A stretch of DNA of 64,000 bases from Pectobacterium versatile. GTDB taxonomy: Bacteria; Pseudomonadota; Gammaproteobacteria; Enterobacterales; Enterobacteriaceae. Shown here in pieces: positions 22,201-32,192 of the stretch. The stretch is from NCBI RefSeq assembly GCF_020166435.1, contig NZ_JAINZP010000016.1:22410-86409 (forward strand). The letters run 5' to 3'. The position numbers and the translations under genes are program-made. The notes under the pieces were generated by a model. The model saw only the letters and a program-made list of their open reading frames with translations. It made no database searches and was not told the DNA's origin. Within the stretch, counting starts at the first letter, position 1. Every line of letters begins with the position of its first letter.

Positions 22201-23257
22201 GAATTTCAGTGGGATGTCGTCAACGCTGCAAGGCTTCCTGAAAACGAATAACGGGCAGTTGAATCTCGGCGGGAACGCAGACTGGTCGCGGCCAGATGCC
22301 TGGCGTGCGCGAATTGCCGCGAAAGGCCAGAAGCTGCGAGTGACGATTCCGCCGATGGCGCGGCTGGATGTCTCGCCGGATATTGTCTTCGAGGCCACGC
22401 CGCAGCTGTTTGCGCTAAACGGGTCGGTCAGTATTCCGTGGGCGCGCATTGTCGTTAAAGACATGCCGGAAAGTGCGGTGGCGGTATCATCGGATGAAGT
22501 GATGCTGGATGCCCAGCGTCAGCCACTGAAGAAAACCAGCGCCGCGATTCCGATTAACAGCAACCTGACGATCCGCGTCGGTAATGATGTGCAACTGGAT
22601 GCATTCGGGCTGGCTGCTCGCCTACAGGGTGACTTGAAAATGGTTCAGGACGAGCGTGGATTAGGGCTGAACGGCCAGATCGACATTCCGTCTGGTCGCT
22701 TTAAAGCCTATGGGCAGGATCTGATCGTCCGCAAAGGGTTGATTCTGTTCTCCGGACCACCGGATCAGCCGATCCTGAATATCGAAGCCATTCGTAACCC
22801 AGACAACACGGCGAATGACGTCATTGCCGGCGTGCGCGTCACCGGCATGGCCGCAACACCGAAGCTGGAAGTCTTCTCCGATCCGGCCATGTCACAGCAG
22901 GAAGCGCTCTCTTATCTGCTGCGTGGGCAGGGTTTGGACAGCGGCGGAGCAGATAGCTCGGCAATGACCTCAATGTTAGTCGGTTTAGGGGTTGCACAAA
23001 GTGGTCAAGTTGTGGGTAAAATCGGCGAGGCCTTTGGCGTAAGTAATTTAGCTCTGGATACACAGGGTGTTGGCGATAATTCTCAAGTTGTCGTCAGCGG
23101 CTACGTCCTTCCGGGTCTGCAAGTAAAATATGGTGTTGGCATATTCGATTCTTTGGCAACGTTAACGCTACGTTATCGCCTGATGCCAAAACTATACTTG
23201 GAAGCGGTGTCTGGAATTAGCCAGGCATTAGATGTGCTCTATCAGTTTGAGTTCTAG
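19220..23257 (+). CDS. tamB: translocation and assembly module protein TamB
   Basis: A 1345-residue AsmA-like bridge protein, longer than E. coli TamB (1259). A cytoplasmic N-terminal tail, one membrane helix (about 37-58, [19 protein letters not shown]), a long beta-taco periplasmic body and a C-terminal DUF490 domain ([20 protein letters not shown], ending YQFEF) are visible. A Thr/Pro/Ala-rich insert lies near residues 255-300. TamB spans the periplasm, contacts TamA and is implicated in phospholipid transport. The ATG overlaps the tamA stop by 4 nt, so translation is coupled. Confidence 0.96.
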   Translation: MMDDKNEKKAQDSVAEESVAHNNAPTTPARKGRWWKRVGIGIVAFLLLLVVGLGLLVGTTPGLHLLLNTAARVVPGLDIASVSGGWRDLTLKNVSYEMLGVTVKIDEFHLSLALGCLRKSQLCINDLSANRVDVVVDTKALPMAAEPPPPSTPVTEISTPFPISLRQLTLSNVQVTVDDTAISLGEFRTGMQWEGRALTLLPTKISALLVALPKTPVDVLEDRKVTAAEMASVVKETAQSVREAAEQGSSQTLNIDKVLEANNTVATATTTTPIPTASTPKTDSASDKPAVPEQPLGERLSELFSKPLLPDLPQFTLPLDLNIVEIHGEQLRLTGDQDILINNLFVQASTLQQHLRLDKLIVQSPQGGLNVRGEATLSDNWPVSLTANGVLNIDPLKGEKLKLTVDGGLREQLNVALNLSGPQRAQLELQTQLAEAGLPLALTLQTERVRWPLTGATQYQADNVRLRFNGKATGYALSLRGDLSGADIPPATLLLDGKGNEQQFTLSRLRLAALQGNADLSALIDWSKAISWRSELVLNGINTAKQWPEWPAKVDGKITTRGSVYGGSWQLQVPELRLDGNVKANKLTARGELRGNAAGQWTIPALNLALGRNQLNVKGDLSDKWQLDADINALSLDGMLPGLAGRAIGTLKLRGNLREPQMLADITASGLRWQAMTISQVRVEGDVRSEQQIQGKLTVRLEALKQEGLNIALLTLDASGNEKQHQLRLNMQGEPVAGQLALSGSFDRQEQRWRGTLNNTRFDTPVGEWRLTQDMALDYLNAQQKITIGTHCWRNPNAELCVPKAIEAGPSGQASIRLNRFDLAMLKPFLTADTVLAGTFTGGADISWQAGQGLPQAKVSLVGNGVSVRQQMQGNTLPIDFDTFTLNAGLDRGRAQLGWLMAIRENGRFSGDIQVTDPQGRRNLGGSVTINTISLALLNPALSKGEKAAGILNANLRLAGDAARPQLFGQMVLERLDIDGNWMPIDLTNGRLAVNFSGMSSTLQGFLKTNNGQLNLGGNADWSRPDAWRARIAAKGQKLRVTIPPMARLDVSPDIVFEATPQLFALNGSVSIPWARIVVKDMPESAVAVSSDEVMLDAQRQPLKKTSAAIPINSNLTIRVGNDVQLDAFGLAARLQGDLKMVQDERGLGLNGQIDIPSGRFKAYGQDLIVRKGLILFSGPPDQPILNIEAIRNPDNTANDVIAGVRVTGMAATPKLEVFSDPAMSQQEALSYLLRGQGLDSGGADSSAMTSMLVGLGVAQSGQVVGKIGEAFGVSNLALDTQGVGDNSQVVVSGYVLPGLQVKYGVGIFDSLATLTLRYRLMPKLYLEAVSGISQALDVLYQFEF

Positions 23258-23259
23258 CG

Positions 23260-23619
23260 ATGCGAATTATTGTTTACGGCAGTTTACGACGCAAACAGGG
23301 AAACAGTCATTGGATGACAAATGCGCAATGGTTAGGGGACTGTCAGCTCGCGGGTTTCGAGCTGTACGATCTCGGCCATTATCCGGCAGTCGTACCTGGT
23401 GATGGAGAAATCCATTGCGAGGTCTATCGCATTAGTTCGTCGATTTTGACAGAGCTGGATGCCTTGAAGCGAGACGGCCACGAATACCAACGTGAGCTGA
23501 TTCGTACGCCTCTGGGCAGTGCCTGGATCTATCTGTACAAACACCCTGTTGTAGGGCTGACGCGTATTGCCAGCGGTGACTGGCTAAAGCGCAGCGAAGA
23601 AGATGAAGAAGAGGCTTGA
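23260..23619 (+). CDS. ytfP: gamma-glutamylcyclotransferase-fold protein YtfP
   Basis: A 119-residue protein matching E. coli YtfP (113). The GGCT-fold ligand loop is VYGSLRRKQGNSHWM near the start. The probable acidic residue is in YRISSSILTELDALKRDGHE, with AWIYLYKHPV near the end. Activity in the YtfP subgroup is not established. It begins 2 nt after the tamB stop, forming the tamA-tamB-ytfP operon, and is followed by a terminator. Confidence 0.93.
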   Translation: MRIIVYGSLRRKQGNSHWMTNAQWLGDCQLAGFELYDLGHYPAVVPGDGEIHCEVYRISSSILTELDALKRDGHEYQRELIRTPLGSAWIYLYKHPVVGLTRIASGDWLKRSEEDEEEA

Positions 23620-23656
23620 GGCCGAGTAGCCCATCAAGTCATGGTCGCCATAAATA

Positions 23657-23682
23657 AAAACACCGCGCAAGGCGGTGTTTTT
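23657..23682. terminator. tamA-tamB-ytfP operon terminator
   Basis: AAAACACCGC-GCAAG-GCGGTGTTTTT, a strong stem with T run between convergent ytfP and ppa. Confidence 0.9.
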
Positions 23683-23734
23683 GATCATGCGATATCTTGA
23701 GCCCGTAAGGGCTTTAATGCATATCGTGTGGCGC

Positions 23735-24265
23735 TTATTTGTTTTTCGCGCGCTCGAAGGAAGCAACGATCTCGGCTTTTGCCGCAGCAGCGTTATCCCA
23801 ACCTTCAACTTTAACCCACTTGCCTTTTTCCAGATCTTTGTAGTGTTCAAAGAAGTGGCTGATCTGTGCACGCAGCAGTTCAGGCAGGTCGTTAACGTCT
23901 TTAATGTGATCGTATTCTTTGCTCAGCTTGCTGTGCGGAACGGCAACCAGCTTGGCATCTTCGCCCGCTTCGTCAGTCATTTTCAGCACGCCAACAGGAC
24001 GGCAACGGATCACTGAGCCCGGCTGCAACGGATACGGGGTCGGAACCAGAACGTCAACCGGATCACCATCCAGAGACAGCGTGTGGTTGATGTAACCGTA
24101 GTTGCACGGGTAGAACATGGCTGTAGACATGAAACGGTCTACAAACAGCGCACCGGTATCTTTATCAATTTCATATTTGATCGGATCGGCGTTCGCGGGA
24201 ATTTCAATCACTACATAGATATCTTCCGGCAGATCTTTACCCGCCGGGACATTGATCAGACTCAT
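23735..24265 (-). CDS. ppa: inorganic pyrophosphatase
   Basis: A 176-residue family I soluble pyrophosphatase, the same length as E. coli. It has the signature DGDPVDVLV with the three metal-binding aspartates, [20 protein letters not shown] in the active-site wall, and [20 protein letters not shown]. It hydrolyses PPi to phosphate and drives biosynthesis. It is monocistronic, with an AAGGAAAC site before [15 protein letters not shown]. Confidence 0.98.
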   Translation of the reverse strand: MSLINVPAGKDLPEDIYVVIEIPANADPIKYEIDKDTGALFVDRFMSTAMFYPCNYGYINHTLSLDGDPVDVLVPTPYPLQPGSVIRCRPVGVLKMTDEAGEDAKLVAVPHSKLSKEYDHIKDVNDLPELLRAQISHFFEHYKDLEKGKWVKVEGWDNAAAAKAEIVASFERAKNK

Positions 24266-24411
24266 GTCGGTTTCCTTCTCTTAAACCTGAAATAGCGTGG
24301 CCGTCATTATAGCCAAAAAGCGTTTGATGTCGCCGATTTTTAGCGTACCGAAGCGCTATACGGTTCCCGTGAGTCGTTTAAGTAAAAATACTTTCGTTAC
24401 TAAAGTTTCTT

Positions 24412-24438
24412 TAAAGAAAGCAGGTTTGTTACCGATAG
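24412..24438 (+). promoter_or_regulatory. FliA (sigma-28) promoter of chemoreceptor gene
   Basis: TAAAGAAA, exactly 11 nt, then ACCGATAG: a good match to TAAAGTTT-N11-GCCGATAA. It is 76 nt before the chemoreceptor start and predicts co-expression with flagella. Confidence 0.75.
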
Positions 24439-24514
24439 GGAACATGATCAAGATCACGTTATGCAGAGCTTTTCTCCGCATTTATTTATCATTTGTAATT
24501 CCAGGGAAACGAAA

Positions 24515-26101
24515 ATGTTAAGAAATATCACCATCAAGACGAGCTTGATTGCTTTGTTAGGAACGATGGTACTGCTCTTACTACTGGTGTGCGGAATCGG
24601 CATCACTTCAATCAATCAGGGAATCACTTCGCTTACGACCATTGACAAGATTCAGGGGAAAGAAGTCACGGCACTGTCTGGGAGCTATACCGCTTCGCTG
24701 CGTGCAAGAACGGTATCGGCATTGGCTGCCCGTCAGATGGAAAACGGACTGACTGATCTCGCGAATGCGTCTGTAGTACGAGCAGAGGCTTATACGGCGC
24801 TCTCCCACAAAGAAATGGCGCGTTTTATTTCTTATGGCACCGTAACGGAACGTGGTGCCAAAATGGCGGAAGAGGTTAAAACCAGTTACGAACAATACAT
24901 GAATCTTGGTGTTCAGCCGATGGTTGATGCGCTGAAACGTGGGGATATCGCTGCCTATTACGTGCTGTTACAGGATGTGCTACCGCCGCTCAGCGTTAAG
25001 ATGGATAAGGTGGCGAACGAATTCCGCGACTTTGGTCTTGAAGTAGGGGAAAGCATGCTCGCAGAAGCTGAAAGCTTTGCGTTCGAGCGTTTGACGATTA
25101 TCGGTATTGCCTGTGTATTCGTTCTGCTGCTGGTGTTAGCTGCTTGGATCGCACTGAAGCGTTCCATTTTGTCTCCGCTTGAGGAGACGGTCGGCCAGTT
25201 GGAGTTTATTGCCCGCGGCGACCTAACCCAGCGCATTGCCGATGGTCGCGATAATGAAATTGGCCGTCTGATTCAGGCCATGAAGTCAATGCAGTCTTCA
25301 CTGGCAACCGCCGTTGGCCGTGTTCGCGATGCCGGTATGCAGATTGACGTCGGTACGCGCGAACTGTCTTCCGGCAATACCCATTTAGCCGCGCGTACGG
25401 AAGAGTCAGCCTCCTCGCTGGAAGAAACCGCAGCCAGCCTGGAGCAGTTGACCGCTACGGTGACGCTGAACGCGGAGAGTGCGGAACAAGCGCATACGCT
25501 GGCGCAAAATGTGTCCGATATTGCCAATAAAGGCAGTGAAACCGTAGGGAGCATGATTGAGAAAATGCAGATGATCTCCAGCAGCTCAGCACGCATTGGC
25601 GATATTCTGGCGGTGATCGACGGCATCGCGTTCCAGACCAATATTCTGGCGCTGAATGCGGCAGTTGAAGCGGCACGTGCGGGTGAGCAGGGGCGTGGAT
25701 TTGCGGTGGTTGCGGGTGAAGTTCGCAGTCTGGCACAGCGCAGTGCGCAATCGGCCAAAGAGATAAAAATGCTGATGGAAGAATCTCAAAGTCGCGTCAG
25801 TGAAGGCACCGTTATGGCGAAAATGGCGGGCGAAACGATGAATGATGTTTCTGACGCTGTGGTGCGCGTGACGTCCCTGATGCGTGAGATCTCAACGGCA
25901 ACGCGTGAGCAGAGTAATGGCATTGGGCAGGTAAATCTGGCGGTATCGCAGATGGACGAGGTCGCACAGCAAAATGCGTCTCTGGTAGAAGAGTCCGCCG
26001 CTGCCACGCGCTCACTGGAAGATCAGGCGCGACTGCTGGCTGAAAGCATGTCACAGTTTAAAGTGCAGTCGCAGGAGTTTGCCGCCATCGGCCGATTCTA
26101 G
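24515..26101 (+). CDS. methyl-accepting chemotaxis protein, Tar/Tsr type
   Basis: A 528-residue chemoreceptor. It has TM1 at about 8-32, a periplasmic four-helix TarH-type ligand domain (about 33-190), TM2 at about 192-213, a HAMP domain (SPLEETVGQLEFIARGDLTQ) and the signalling hairpin [20 protein letters not shown]. Methylation-helix sequences such as ASSLEETAASLEQLTATV are present. There is no NWETF tail; it ends EFAAIGRF. The start at 24515 (MLRNITIKTSLI) has a CAGGGA site; the frame opens earlier at 24461 without support. The ligand is unknown. A FliA promoter lies upstream. Confidence 0.94.
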   Translation: MLRNITIKTSLIALLGTMVLLLLLVCGIGITSINQGITSLTTIDKIQGKEVTALSGSYTASLRARTVSALAARQMENGLTDLANASVVRAEAYTALSHKEMARFISYGTVTERGAKMAEEVKTSYEQYMNLGVQPMVDALKRGDIAAYYVLLQDVLPPLSVKMDKVANEFRDFGLEVGESMLAEAESFAFERLTIIGIACVFVLLLVLAAWIALKRSILSPLEETVGQLEFIARGDLTQRIADGRDNEIGRLIQAMKSMQSSLATAVGRVRDAGMQIDVGTRELSSGNTHLAARTEESASSLEETAASLEQLTATVTLNAESAEQAHTLAQNVSDIANKGSETVGSMIEKMQMISSSSARIGDILAVIDGIAFQTNILALNAAVEAARAGEQGRGFAVVAGEVRSLAQRSAQSAKEIKMLMEESQSRVSEGTVMAKMAGETMNDVSDAVVRVTSLMREISTATREQSNGIGQVNLAVSQMDEVAQQNASLVEESAAATRSLEDQARLLAESMSQFKVQSQEFAAIGRF

Positions 26102-26116
26102 TCATATTTCATAAAA

Positions 26117-26143
26117 AAATTCCCGTGAAAACGGGAATTTTTT
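26117..26143. terminator. terminator between chemoreceptor and plsY
   Basis: AAATTCCCGT-GAAA-ACGGGAATTTTTTTG, a strong hairpin with T run between convergent genes. Confidence 0.92.
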
Positions 26144-26147
26144 TGCC

Positions 26148-26783
26148 TTACTCTTCGGGGGCGGTTTGTTCGTCTTCCTGCTGTTTCTTCCTACGCAGCT
26201 TATTCCAGATTTTACTTTCCTGTCCGCGCCAGAGGCGTTGGATATTGTCATGATGACGCATCAGTATCAGGCAAGAGAGCATCGCGACGGGGAAGGTAAA
26301 CTGTGGCTTGAACCACCAGACATAAAACGGCGCGATGAGCGCACTGACAATCGCGCCAAGCGAGGAATAGCCACTTAGCAGCACGGTCAGTAGCCAGGTG
26401 CCGGTCATCAGGCCTGTTAGATCCCAGCCGATCGGGGCGATGGCGCCTAAAGCCGTTGCCACACCTTTGCCGCCGCGAAAGTGGAAAAAGACCGGATAGA
26501 TATGGCCGAGGCAGGCGGCGATGGCGGTTAGCCCGAGATACAGTGGGGCAACGCCTAGCGCGTAAGCAGCCCAAACAGGCAGCATGCCTTTCAGGATATC
26601 AAACACCAATACGGTTGCAGCGGCCGCTTTGCCGCCAATACGCAATACGTTAGTGGCCCCGGGGTTCCCAGAACCATGCTGGCGCGGATCGGGTAGCCCA
26701 GCAATTCTGCAAAACAAAATCGCACTGGAAATAGAGCCACACAGATACGCGATTAACATCATACCAAGCGCGGTAACACTCAT
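26148..26783 (-). CDS. plsY: glycerol-3-phosphate acyltransferase PlsY
   Basis: A 211-residue integral membrane enzyme, about 205 in E. coli. It has about five membrane segments. The three cytosolic family motifs are visible: [36 protein letters not shown] and the PFYVWWF region. It acylates glycerol-3-phosphate from acyl-phosphate in phospholipid synthesis. The start at 26783 ([17 protein letters not shown]) follows homology; the frame extends to 26894 without support. It is divergent from folB as in E. coli. Confidence 0.95.
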   Translation of the reverse strand: MSVTALGMMLIAYLCGSISSAILFCRIAGLPDPRQHGSGNPGATNVLRIGGKAAAATVLVFDILKGMLPVWAAYALGVAPLYLGLTAIAACLGHIYPVFFHFRGGKGVATALGAIAPIGWDLTGLMTGTWLLTVLLSGYSSLGAIVSALIAPFYVWWFKPQFTFPVAMLSCLILMRHHDNIQRLWRGQESKIWNKLRRKKQQEDEQTAPEE

Positions 26784-26911
26784 AACGCTATTCCGTTTAG
26801 TTTGTATAGAGAGACGTTTAATAAGGGTCGTTTTACTCTTCTCATCTGTGGATAATACGCACATTCCGTCGGAAGTGGTATCCGACAGCGACAAAAACAG
26901 AGAATGGCGTG

Positions 26912-27265
26912 ATGGATATCGTATTTATTGAAGAACTTACTGTAATCACTACTATTGGTGTTTACGATTGGGAACAGACCATCCAGCAGAAACTGGTGTT
27001 CGATATCGAAATGGGCTGGGATAACCGTCAGGCAGCCGCCAGTGACGATGTTAATGACTGCCTGAGCTATGCCGATGTCAGCGAGGCGGTGATTGCCCAT
27101 GTGGCAAACCAGCGTTTTGCGCTGGTGGAACGCGTTGCTGAAGAAGTCGCGTACATGCTGATGCAGCGCTTCTCGATTCCTTGGCTGCGGATCAAGCTCA
27201 GCAAGCCGGGCGCCGTCGCGCAGGCGCGTCAGGTTGGCGTCATTATTGAGCGCGGTACACGATAA
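26912..27265 (+). CDS. folB: dihydroneopterin aldolase
   Basis: A 117-residue Fol[22 protein letters not shown] starts the fold (catalytic/pterin-binding Glu in GVYDWEQ), and [21 protein letters not shown] and [20 protein letters not shown] follow. It cleaves 7,8-dihydroneopterin in folate synthesis. ATG at 26912 is preferred to a GTG codon directly before it. An ERIC element and a terminator follow. Confidence 0.96.
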   Translation: MDIVFIEELTVITTIGVYDWEQTIQQKLVFDIEMGWDNRQAAASDDVNDCLSYADVSEAVIAHVANQRFALVERVAEEVAYMLMQRFSIPWLRIKLSKPGAVAQARQVGVIIERGTR

Positions 27266-27335
27266 ATCTGATTTAACAGAATAAATACTGATTTACGTGC
27301 AACTAAATCGTAACCCAAATAGTCTATAAGCCAGT

Positions 27336-27538
<203 letters not shown>

Positions 27539-27540
27539 GT

Positions 27541-27573
27541 AGCGGCTCGCGGAAGTACGCGGCCGCTTTTTTG
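27541..27573 (+). terminator. folB terminator downstream of ERIC
   Basis: AGCGGC(T)CGCG-GAAGTA-CGCGGCCGCTTTTTTG: stem with T run placed immediately after the ERIC element, 275 bp after folB and 44 bp before uppP. Confidence 0.8.
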
Positions 27574-27616
27574 TGGGCTGTATTTTCGTTTTTATATTAG
27601 AGGCAAGGATTTTTAG

Positions 27617-28435
27617 ATGACTGACCTGCATTCATTGCTAATCGCATTTATTCTTGGCGTGGTCGAAGGACTGACCGAGTTTTTGCCCGTATCGTCTACG
27701 GGGCATATGATTATTGTTGGTCATTGGTTAGGGTTTGCTGATGAGAAAGCCAAGACATTTGAAGTGATCATTCAGCTTGGCTCGATTCTGGCCGTTGTCG
27801 TGATGTTCTGGCGCCGCCTCTTTGGTCTAATAGGGATTCACTTCGGCGAAGTTCCGCACGAGGGGAAAACCTCTGGGCGTCTGAAACTGACGCACATCTT
27901 GCTGGCAATGATTCCCGCAGTGGTGCTTGGCCTGATTTTTCATGACTTCATCAAGTCGCTTTTTTATCCGCAGAACGTGATGTATGCGCTGGTGATCGGT
28001 GGCTTCCTGCTGTTAGCGGCGGAATGGTTCAAGCCAAAACAGCCGCGTGCTGTCGGGCTGGATGATATCACGCACCGTCAGGCATTTATGATTGGCTGTT
28101 TTCAATGTCTGGCGCTGTGGCCCGGTTTTTCACGTTCGGGGGCAACCATTTCCGGTGGGATGCTGATGGGCGTCAGCCGCTATGCGGCTTCTGAGTTCTC
28201 TTTTATTTTGGCGGTTCCCATGATGATGGGTGCGACCGTTCTGGATCTGTATAAAAGCTGGCACTTCTTGTCGCTGGCCGATGTGCCGATGTTTGCCGTG
28301 GGCTTCGTGACGGCATTTATCGTGGCGCTAATTGCGATTAAAACCTTCCTGAAAATCATCAAGCGCATCTCGTTTATCCCGTTTGCGATTTACCGTTTTA
28401 TCGTCGCGGGTGTGGTTTACATGGTGTTTATGTAA
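27617..28435 (+). CDS. uppP: undecaprenyl-diphosphate phosphatase
   Basis: A 272-residue polytopic membrane protein (E. coli BacA/UppP, 273). The catalytic signatures are [15 protein letters not shown] (about 16-30; Glu17, Glu21, His30) and [13 protein letters not shown]. It recycles undecaprenyl pyrophosphate to the monophosphate carrier for peptidoglycan, O-antigen and exopolysaccharide, and gives bacitracin resistance. It lies between a terminator and another terminator, so it is monocistronic. Confidence 0.97.
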   Translation: MTDLHSLLIAFILGVVEGLTEFLPVSSTGHMIIVGHWLGFADEKAKTFEVIIQLGSILAVVVMFWRRLFGLIGIHFGEVPHEGKTSGRLKLTHILLAMIPAVVLGLIFHDFIKSLFYPQNVMYALVIGGFLLLAAEWFKPKQPRAVGLDDITHRQAFMIGCFQCLALWPGFSRSGATISGGMLMGVSRYAASEFSFILAVPMMMGATVLDLYKSWHFLSLADVPMFAVGFVTAFIVALIAIKTFLKIIKRISFIPFAIYRFIVAGVVYMVFM

Positions 28436-28475
28436 GACTGGGTGCGTAGATTTTAGGTCGATCGTTATAGAGAGA

Positions 28476-28504
28476 AGAGGCCACGCATTAGCGTGGCCTC
28501 TTTG
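28476..28504. terminator. uppP terminator
   Basis: AGAGGCCACGC-ATTA-GCGTGGCCTCTTTG, followed by TTTC; ends against the stop of cca on the other strand. Confidence 0.9.
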
Positions 28505-28506
28505 TT

Positions 28507-29751
28507 TCAGGACGTGCCCGAGCTATCCGGCTGTTGTGCTTTCCAGTCTGCCAGTGCATGAATGCGGCGACGTGCCAGTTCGTTACGCACGTCAATGCCT
28601 TTAAAACCATCGGCGACGACGTCCGCACTGCTGACCTGGCTGGCGACACGAAAGGCTTCACGCAGGTAATCACCTTGTGGATACGGGTTCTCTTCAAAAC
28701 CGGCACGGCCTCTGGCATCGGCTTCGCTCGTGAGCGCTAACTGCTCCAGACGCTGTGGTTTGCGCCAGACGTCAATCGCATCAAATAACTTCAGCAGGGT
28801 TTTGGGTTGCAGCACCTGCACGGTATGAACCAGGTCATGATATTCCGCAACCAGCTTTGCCAAATCGCGAATCGGATTCGGCACGCGCAGGCGCTGGCAC
28901 AATGCTTCAACCAGTTTGACACCCGCTGGGCCGTGGCCAAGATGACGCGGCCAGAGTTCAGGCGGCGTCAGCCCTTTTCCTAAATCGTGGCACAGCGTAG
29001 CAAAACGTACGTCAATTTCGGGGCTGAGACGAGCAGCCATTGCCACCGTCATCATCGTATGAATACCGGTATCAATTTCCGGATGCCATTTGGCGGGGGC
29101 GGGCACGCCGTACAGATTATCGATTTCAGGGAACAGCACGGCCAAGGCGCCGCAGTCTCGCAGCACCTGAAAATAGACATCTGGCGACGATGTGCCGAGC
29201 GCTTTTTCCGTCTCTTTCCAGACGCGCTCTGGCGTCAGGTAAGCCAGCTCGCCCTCATGCGTCATTTTTTGCATCAGCGCCATGGTTTCTTCTGCAATCT
29301 GGAAGCCGAGATGAGCAAAACGTGCGGCAAAACGCGCGACACGCAGCACCCGTAACGGATCTTCGCTAAATGCGTCGGAAACGTGGCGCAGTACGCGATT
29401 CTCAAGATCGCGACGACCGTGATAGGGATCGATCAGATCGCCCCGTTCGGTGCGGGCAATGGCATTGATGGTCAAATCGCGGCGCAGCAAGTCCTGCTCT
29501 AACGTGACATCGGGGGCGGCATGGCAGACAAACCCGGTATAGCCTTTGCCAGATTTGCGTTCGGTACGCGCGAGGGCGTACTCATCACGGCTAACGGGGT
29601 GTAAGAAGACGGGGAAATCCTTTCCAACCTGCTGGTAACCCTGCGCGAGCAGGTTCTCCGGCGTCGCGCCGACCACCACCCAATCTTTCTCGGTGACGGG
29701 TAAACCCAGCAGGCTGTCCCGAACAGCGCCGCCGACAAGGTAAATCTTCAA
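28507..29751 (-). CDS. cca: multifunctional CCA-adding tRNA nucleotidyltransferase
   Basis: A 414-residue class II CCA enzyme. The N-terminal head carries [20 protein letters not shown], followed by [10 protein letters not shown] and the [15 protein letters not shown] block that selects C/A. A C-terminal HD domain (about 220-330; TLCHDLGKG) gives the phosphohydrolase and phosphatase functions known for E. coli Cca. It builds or repairs the tRNA 3'-CCA end. It follows ygiM on the same strand with a terminator between. Confidence 0.97.
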   Translation of the reverse strand: MKIYLVGGAVRDSLLGLPVTEKDWVVVGATPENLLAQGYQQVGKDFPVFLHPVSRDEYALARTERKSGKGYTGFVCHAAPDVTLEQDLLRRDLTINAIARTERGDLIDPYHGRRDLENRVLRHVSDAFSEDPLRVLRVARFAARFAHLGFQIAEETMALMQKMTHEGELAYLTPERVWKETEKALGTSSPDVYFQVLRDCGALAVLFPEIDNLYGVPAPAKWHPEIDTGIHTMMTVAMAARLSPEIDVRFATLCHDLGKGLTPPELWPRHLGHGPAGVKLVEALCQRLRVPNPIRDLAKLVAEYHDLVHTVQVLQPKTLLKLFDAIDVWRKPQRLEQLALTSEADARGRAGFEENPYPQGDYLREAFRVASQVSSADVVADGFKGIDVRNELARRRIHALADWKAQQPDSSGTS

Positions 29752-29823
29752 CGTCGGGCTCCTGAATCAATAACCAATACTTCACCACATACTACCATCT
29801 TTGCGCCGCTGCGTTGGCCGCAA

Positions 29824-29850
29824 AGAAAAATGCCTGCAAGAAGCAGGCAC
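29824..29850 (-). terminator. ygiM terminator
   Basis: Minus strand TGCCTGC-TTCTT-GCAGGCATTTTTCTTTG, between ygiM and cca. Confidence 0.8.
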
Positions 29851-29859
29851 GTGTTCCGA

Positions 29860-30480
29860 TTAGCTCATCCAGCGGTCATTTTTCTTTTTACGCGGGATGA
29901 TGTGCGGCAACAGCAGACCCAGCAGCAAGCCGATGCCAGCAACGCCGCCGCCATACATAAACCACTGTAGAATGATGGTGCGCTGCTTATCATCAAGCTG
30001 GACATTCGCCGCGCTGACTTTCTTCTGTGCGACGATAAGCTGATTTTTCAGATCCTGATTTTCCTGACGTAATCCGTTGATAATATTATCGCTGGCAGCG
30101 ACTTTCTGCTGCATATCTGCGGTACGTTGGTTCCAGGTCTGATCGATATTATTTAGTTTGTCAGTCAGGTCTTTGACCTGATTTTCCAGCTCCGGTACCC
30201 GTGTGCGCAGGCTCGGCGTATTGCTAAGCTGGTCGAGAGGAATCCAGGTGGTGCGATTTTTGTCATCACGGATCTGCGCATAGCCCGCGCTTTCATTAAC
30301 GCTGAGTAGCGTGACTTCAGCGCCAGCATTCACGGTGCCGACGATACGATATTGATTGCCCGGCCCGCTGTGGACATACGTCAATAACTCATCGGAAATG
30401 TAGCGTTTTTCTTCCGCCTGAGCGGTCCAGCTCAGCGTGAGAGAAAATAAAGTAAAACAGAGTAAGCCTAATTTCTGCAT
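29860..30480 (-). CDS. ygiM: SH3b-domain membrane protein YgiM
   Basis: A 206-residue protein of the YgiM/TIGR04211 family. It has a signal peptide (1-22, WTAQA), a bacterial SH3 domain (about 25-90; ELLTYVHSGPGNQYRIVGT, WIPLDQLSNTPSLR), a coiled coil (about 95-165) and a C-terminal membrane helix (about 172-192, MYGGGVAGIGLLLGLLLP). The last residues are basic (RKKKNDRW). It would present the SH3 domain in the periplasm, anchored at the C-terminus. The function is not established. Next to cca as in E. coli. Confidence 0.92.
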   Translation of the reverse strand: MQKLGLLCFTLFSLTLSWTAQAEEKRYISDELLTYVHSGPGNQYRIVGTVNAGAEVTLLSVNESAGYAQIRDDKNRTTWIPLDQLSNTPSLRTRVPELENQVKDLTDKLNNIDQTWNQRTADMQQKVAASDNIINGLRQENQDLKNQLIVAQKKVSAANVQLDDKQRTIILQWFMYGGGVAGIGLLLGLLLPHIIPRKKKNDRWMS

Positions 30481-30567
30481 AAGATCATCATGTTGCGTTA
30501 ATGGTGGTCCGATAGTAGAGGCTTAAGTCTGACGAGGCAATGTATAAACCGAAATGAGAACAGTCTT

Positions 30568-30625
30568 AGAACCTGTCCCATTAGGGCTATTTTGCCCCAA
30601 TAGCGCCTACTGGGATAGGTTCTTA
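30568..30625. repeat. palindromic stem-loop element
   Basis: AGAACCTGTCCCA (left arm) pairs with TGGGATAGGTTCT (right arm) with one wobble around a 30-nt centre that can fold further. It stands alone in the 322-bp divergent ygiM-ygiF region and looks like a dispersed palindromic unit rather than a terminator (no T run). The rest of that region shows no gene. Confidence 0.6.
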
Positions 30626-30802
30626 GAAGGCGGCGTGCAGCGTGTTTAAGCGGGGTAAAACCGTGCTGCTGATGACAGGTTTGCATAAGAAATGCGCGCT
30701 TGTTCGCAGGTGAAAAAGAGTGTGTGCGGTAAGAGTAGTCAGGTAAGGTAAAATGTTATTTACTGACATAATAATGAACGCGGTCTTGGTGTTGTGAATG
30801 CT

Positions 30803-32140
30803 ATGAGTGAAGAAATTGAGCTGAAGTTTATTGTTCATCCCGACAGCGTTGAATCGCTGCTGACGCAACTGACTGACTGGGAGAGTGATTACAGTCAGTA
30901 TGAGCATATGCGTGCTCAGCGTCTGAGCAATACCTATTATGAAACGGCGGATAATTACCTGCGCCGCAATGGCATCGGCCTGCGTATTCGCGGTGAAAAT
31001 GAACGCTACGAAATGACGGCGAAAACGGCTGGCAAGGTGATTGGCGGGCTGCATCAACACCCAGAATATAACGTTGAGCTGGAGAAAGCAGAGCTGGATC
31101 TCAGCCTGTTTCCGGCGGACGTCTGGCCGGAGGATTGTGATGTTGTGGAGCTGCAATCGTCGCTAAATCCGCTGTTTAGTACAGATTTTACGCGTGAAAA
31201 GTGGGTGTTTACTTACTATCAAAGCGTGATTGAGGTTGCCTTAGATCGCGGTGAGATTCGCGCCGGGGATCTGAGTGAACCGCTGTGCGAACTGGAGATG
31301 GAACTTAAGGTCGGGCAGACCACCCATCTGTTAGAGCTGGCAAAGGAAATCGCGGAGTTTGGTGGTATGCGACAGGGCAGCCTGAGTAAGGCAGCGCGCG
31401 GATACCATCTGGCTAAAGGTAATCCAGTTCGTGAGTGTCAGCCTCTCAATCGATTGATTGTGGATCCAAAAACCAATATCGATCAAGCCATCCGCGCGGC
31501 GCTGGAACTGGGGTTGAGTCACTGGCAATACCACGAAGAACTGTGGGTCAGAGGGAATGCCTCTGCCCGCGAAGCTCTGCCAGAAGCCAGTGCATTGATG
31601 CGCGAAATGTTGGTGCTGGTGGGAGGCGTCGTGTTACGCAAGGTCACCACGCTTTTTCGCTCTGCACTCGCCACTCTGGAGGCTCGGCTACAAGGCCCTG
31701 ATGGCGCGGATGTGTGTTACAGCGCTGAGTACCTGCAAAGTAAGTTAGTACTGACTTCCTGGTTGGTCGAGTCTGGCTGGTGTGACCATATGGGTAATAA
31801 AGATCGCATTAAGTTACAGGGCTCGTTCAAACGCTTTGCCGACATTATGCTAAGCCGCAGTACTGCGGAGCTGAAAAGTGCCTTTTCTTCTAAATTGACG
31901 GAAGCACAGTACGAACAGCAGATTCCTCGCCTGCAACGTAATATCTACGCTTTTCTTCTCTTATCCGGTGCCTATCCGGCGGAGCAAGTGGAAGCCTACG
32001 TTGAACACTGGCAGGCGTTACTGCACGAAATTGAGCGGCTCGCTGCTGGGCAGGCTCCTTCTGCGTATCTGGAAGCCTACCGTAAAGAGGTGCTGAACTT
32101 GTCCCCGTTCTGGCTACATAGCGGCGGACCATCACAGTAA
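30803..32140 (+). CDS. ygiF: inorganic triphosphatase YgiF (CYTH-CHAD)
   Basis: A 445-residue protein with an N-terminal CYTH domain (EIELKF signature at residues 4-9; GLRIRGENERYEMTAK; CELEMELKVG) that hydrolyses inorganic triphosphate. A C-terminal CHAD domain, rich in His and basic residues, binds polyphosphate in this family. E. coli YgiF is 433 residues and lies directly before glnE, as here. ATG at 30803 is preferred to an in-frame GTG at 30794. Confidence 0.94.
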   Translation: MSEEIELKFIVHPDSVESLLTQLTDWESDYSQYEHMRAQRLSNTYYETADNYLRRNGIGLRIRGENERYEMTAKTAGKVIGGLHQHPEYNVELEKAELDLSLFPADVWPEDCDVVELQSSLNPLFSTDFTREKWVFTYYQSVIEVALDRGEIRAGDLSEPLCELEMELKVGQTTHLLELAKEIAEFGGMRQGSLSKAARGYHLAKGNPVRECQPLNRLIVDPKTNIDQAIRAALELGLSHWQYHEELWVRGNASAREALPEASALMREMLVLVGGVVLRKVTTLFRSALATLEARLQGPDGADVCYSAEYLQSKLVLTSWLVESGWCDHMGNKDRIKLQGSFKRFADIMLSRSTAELKSAFSSKLTEAQYEQQIPRLQRNIYAFLLLSGAYPAEQVEAYVEHWQALLHEIERLAAGQAPSAYLEAYRKEVLNLSPFWLHSGGPSQ

Positions 32141-32192
32141 CTGTTAACTGCCGCTTGTCAGTGAGGATAGGCGGCGCATCAAGGGAACCCCC

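Noticed and set aside
19738..22464. Several long antisense frames within tamB
   Set aside because: They mirror the codon bias of tamB and have no ribosome sites or domains.
24461..24514. Earlier start for the second chemoreceptor
   Set aside because: The added residues break the positively charged start before TM1; ATG 24515 has the ribosome site.
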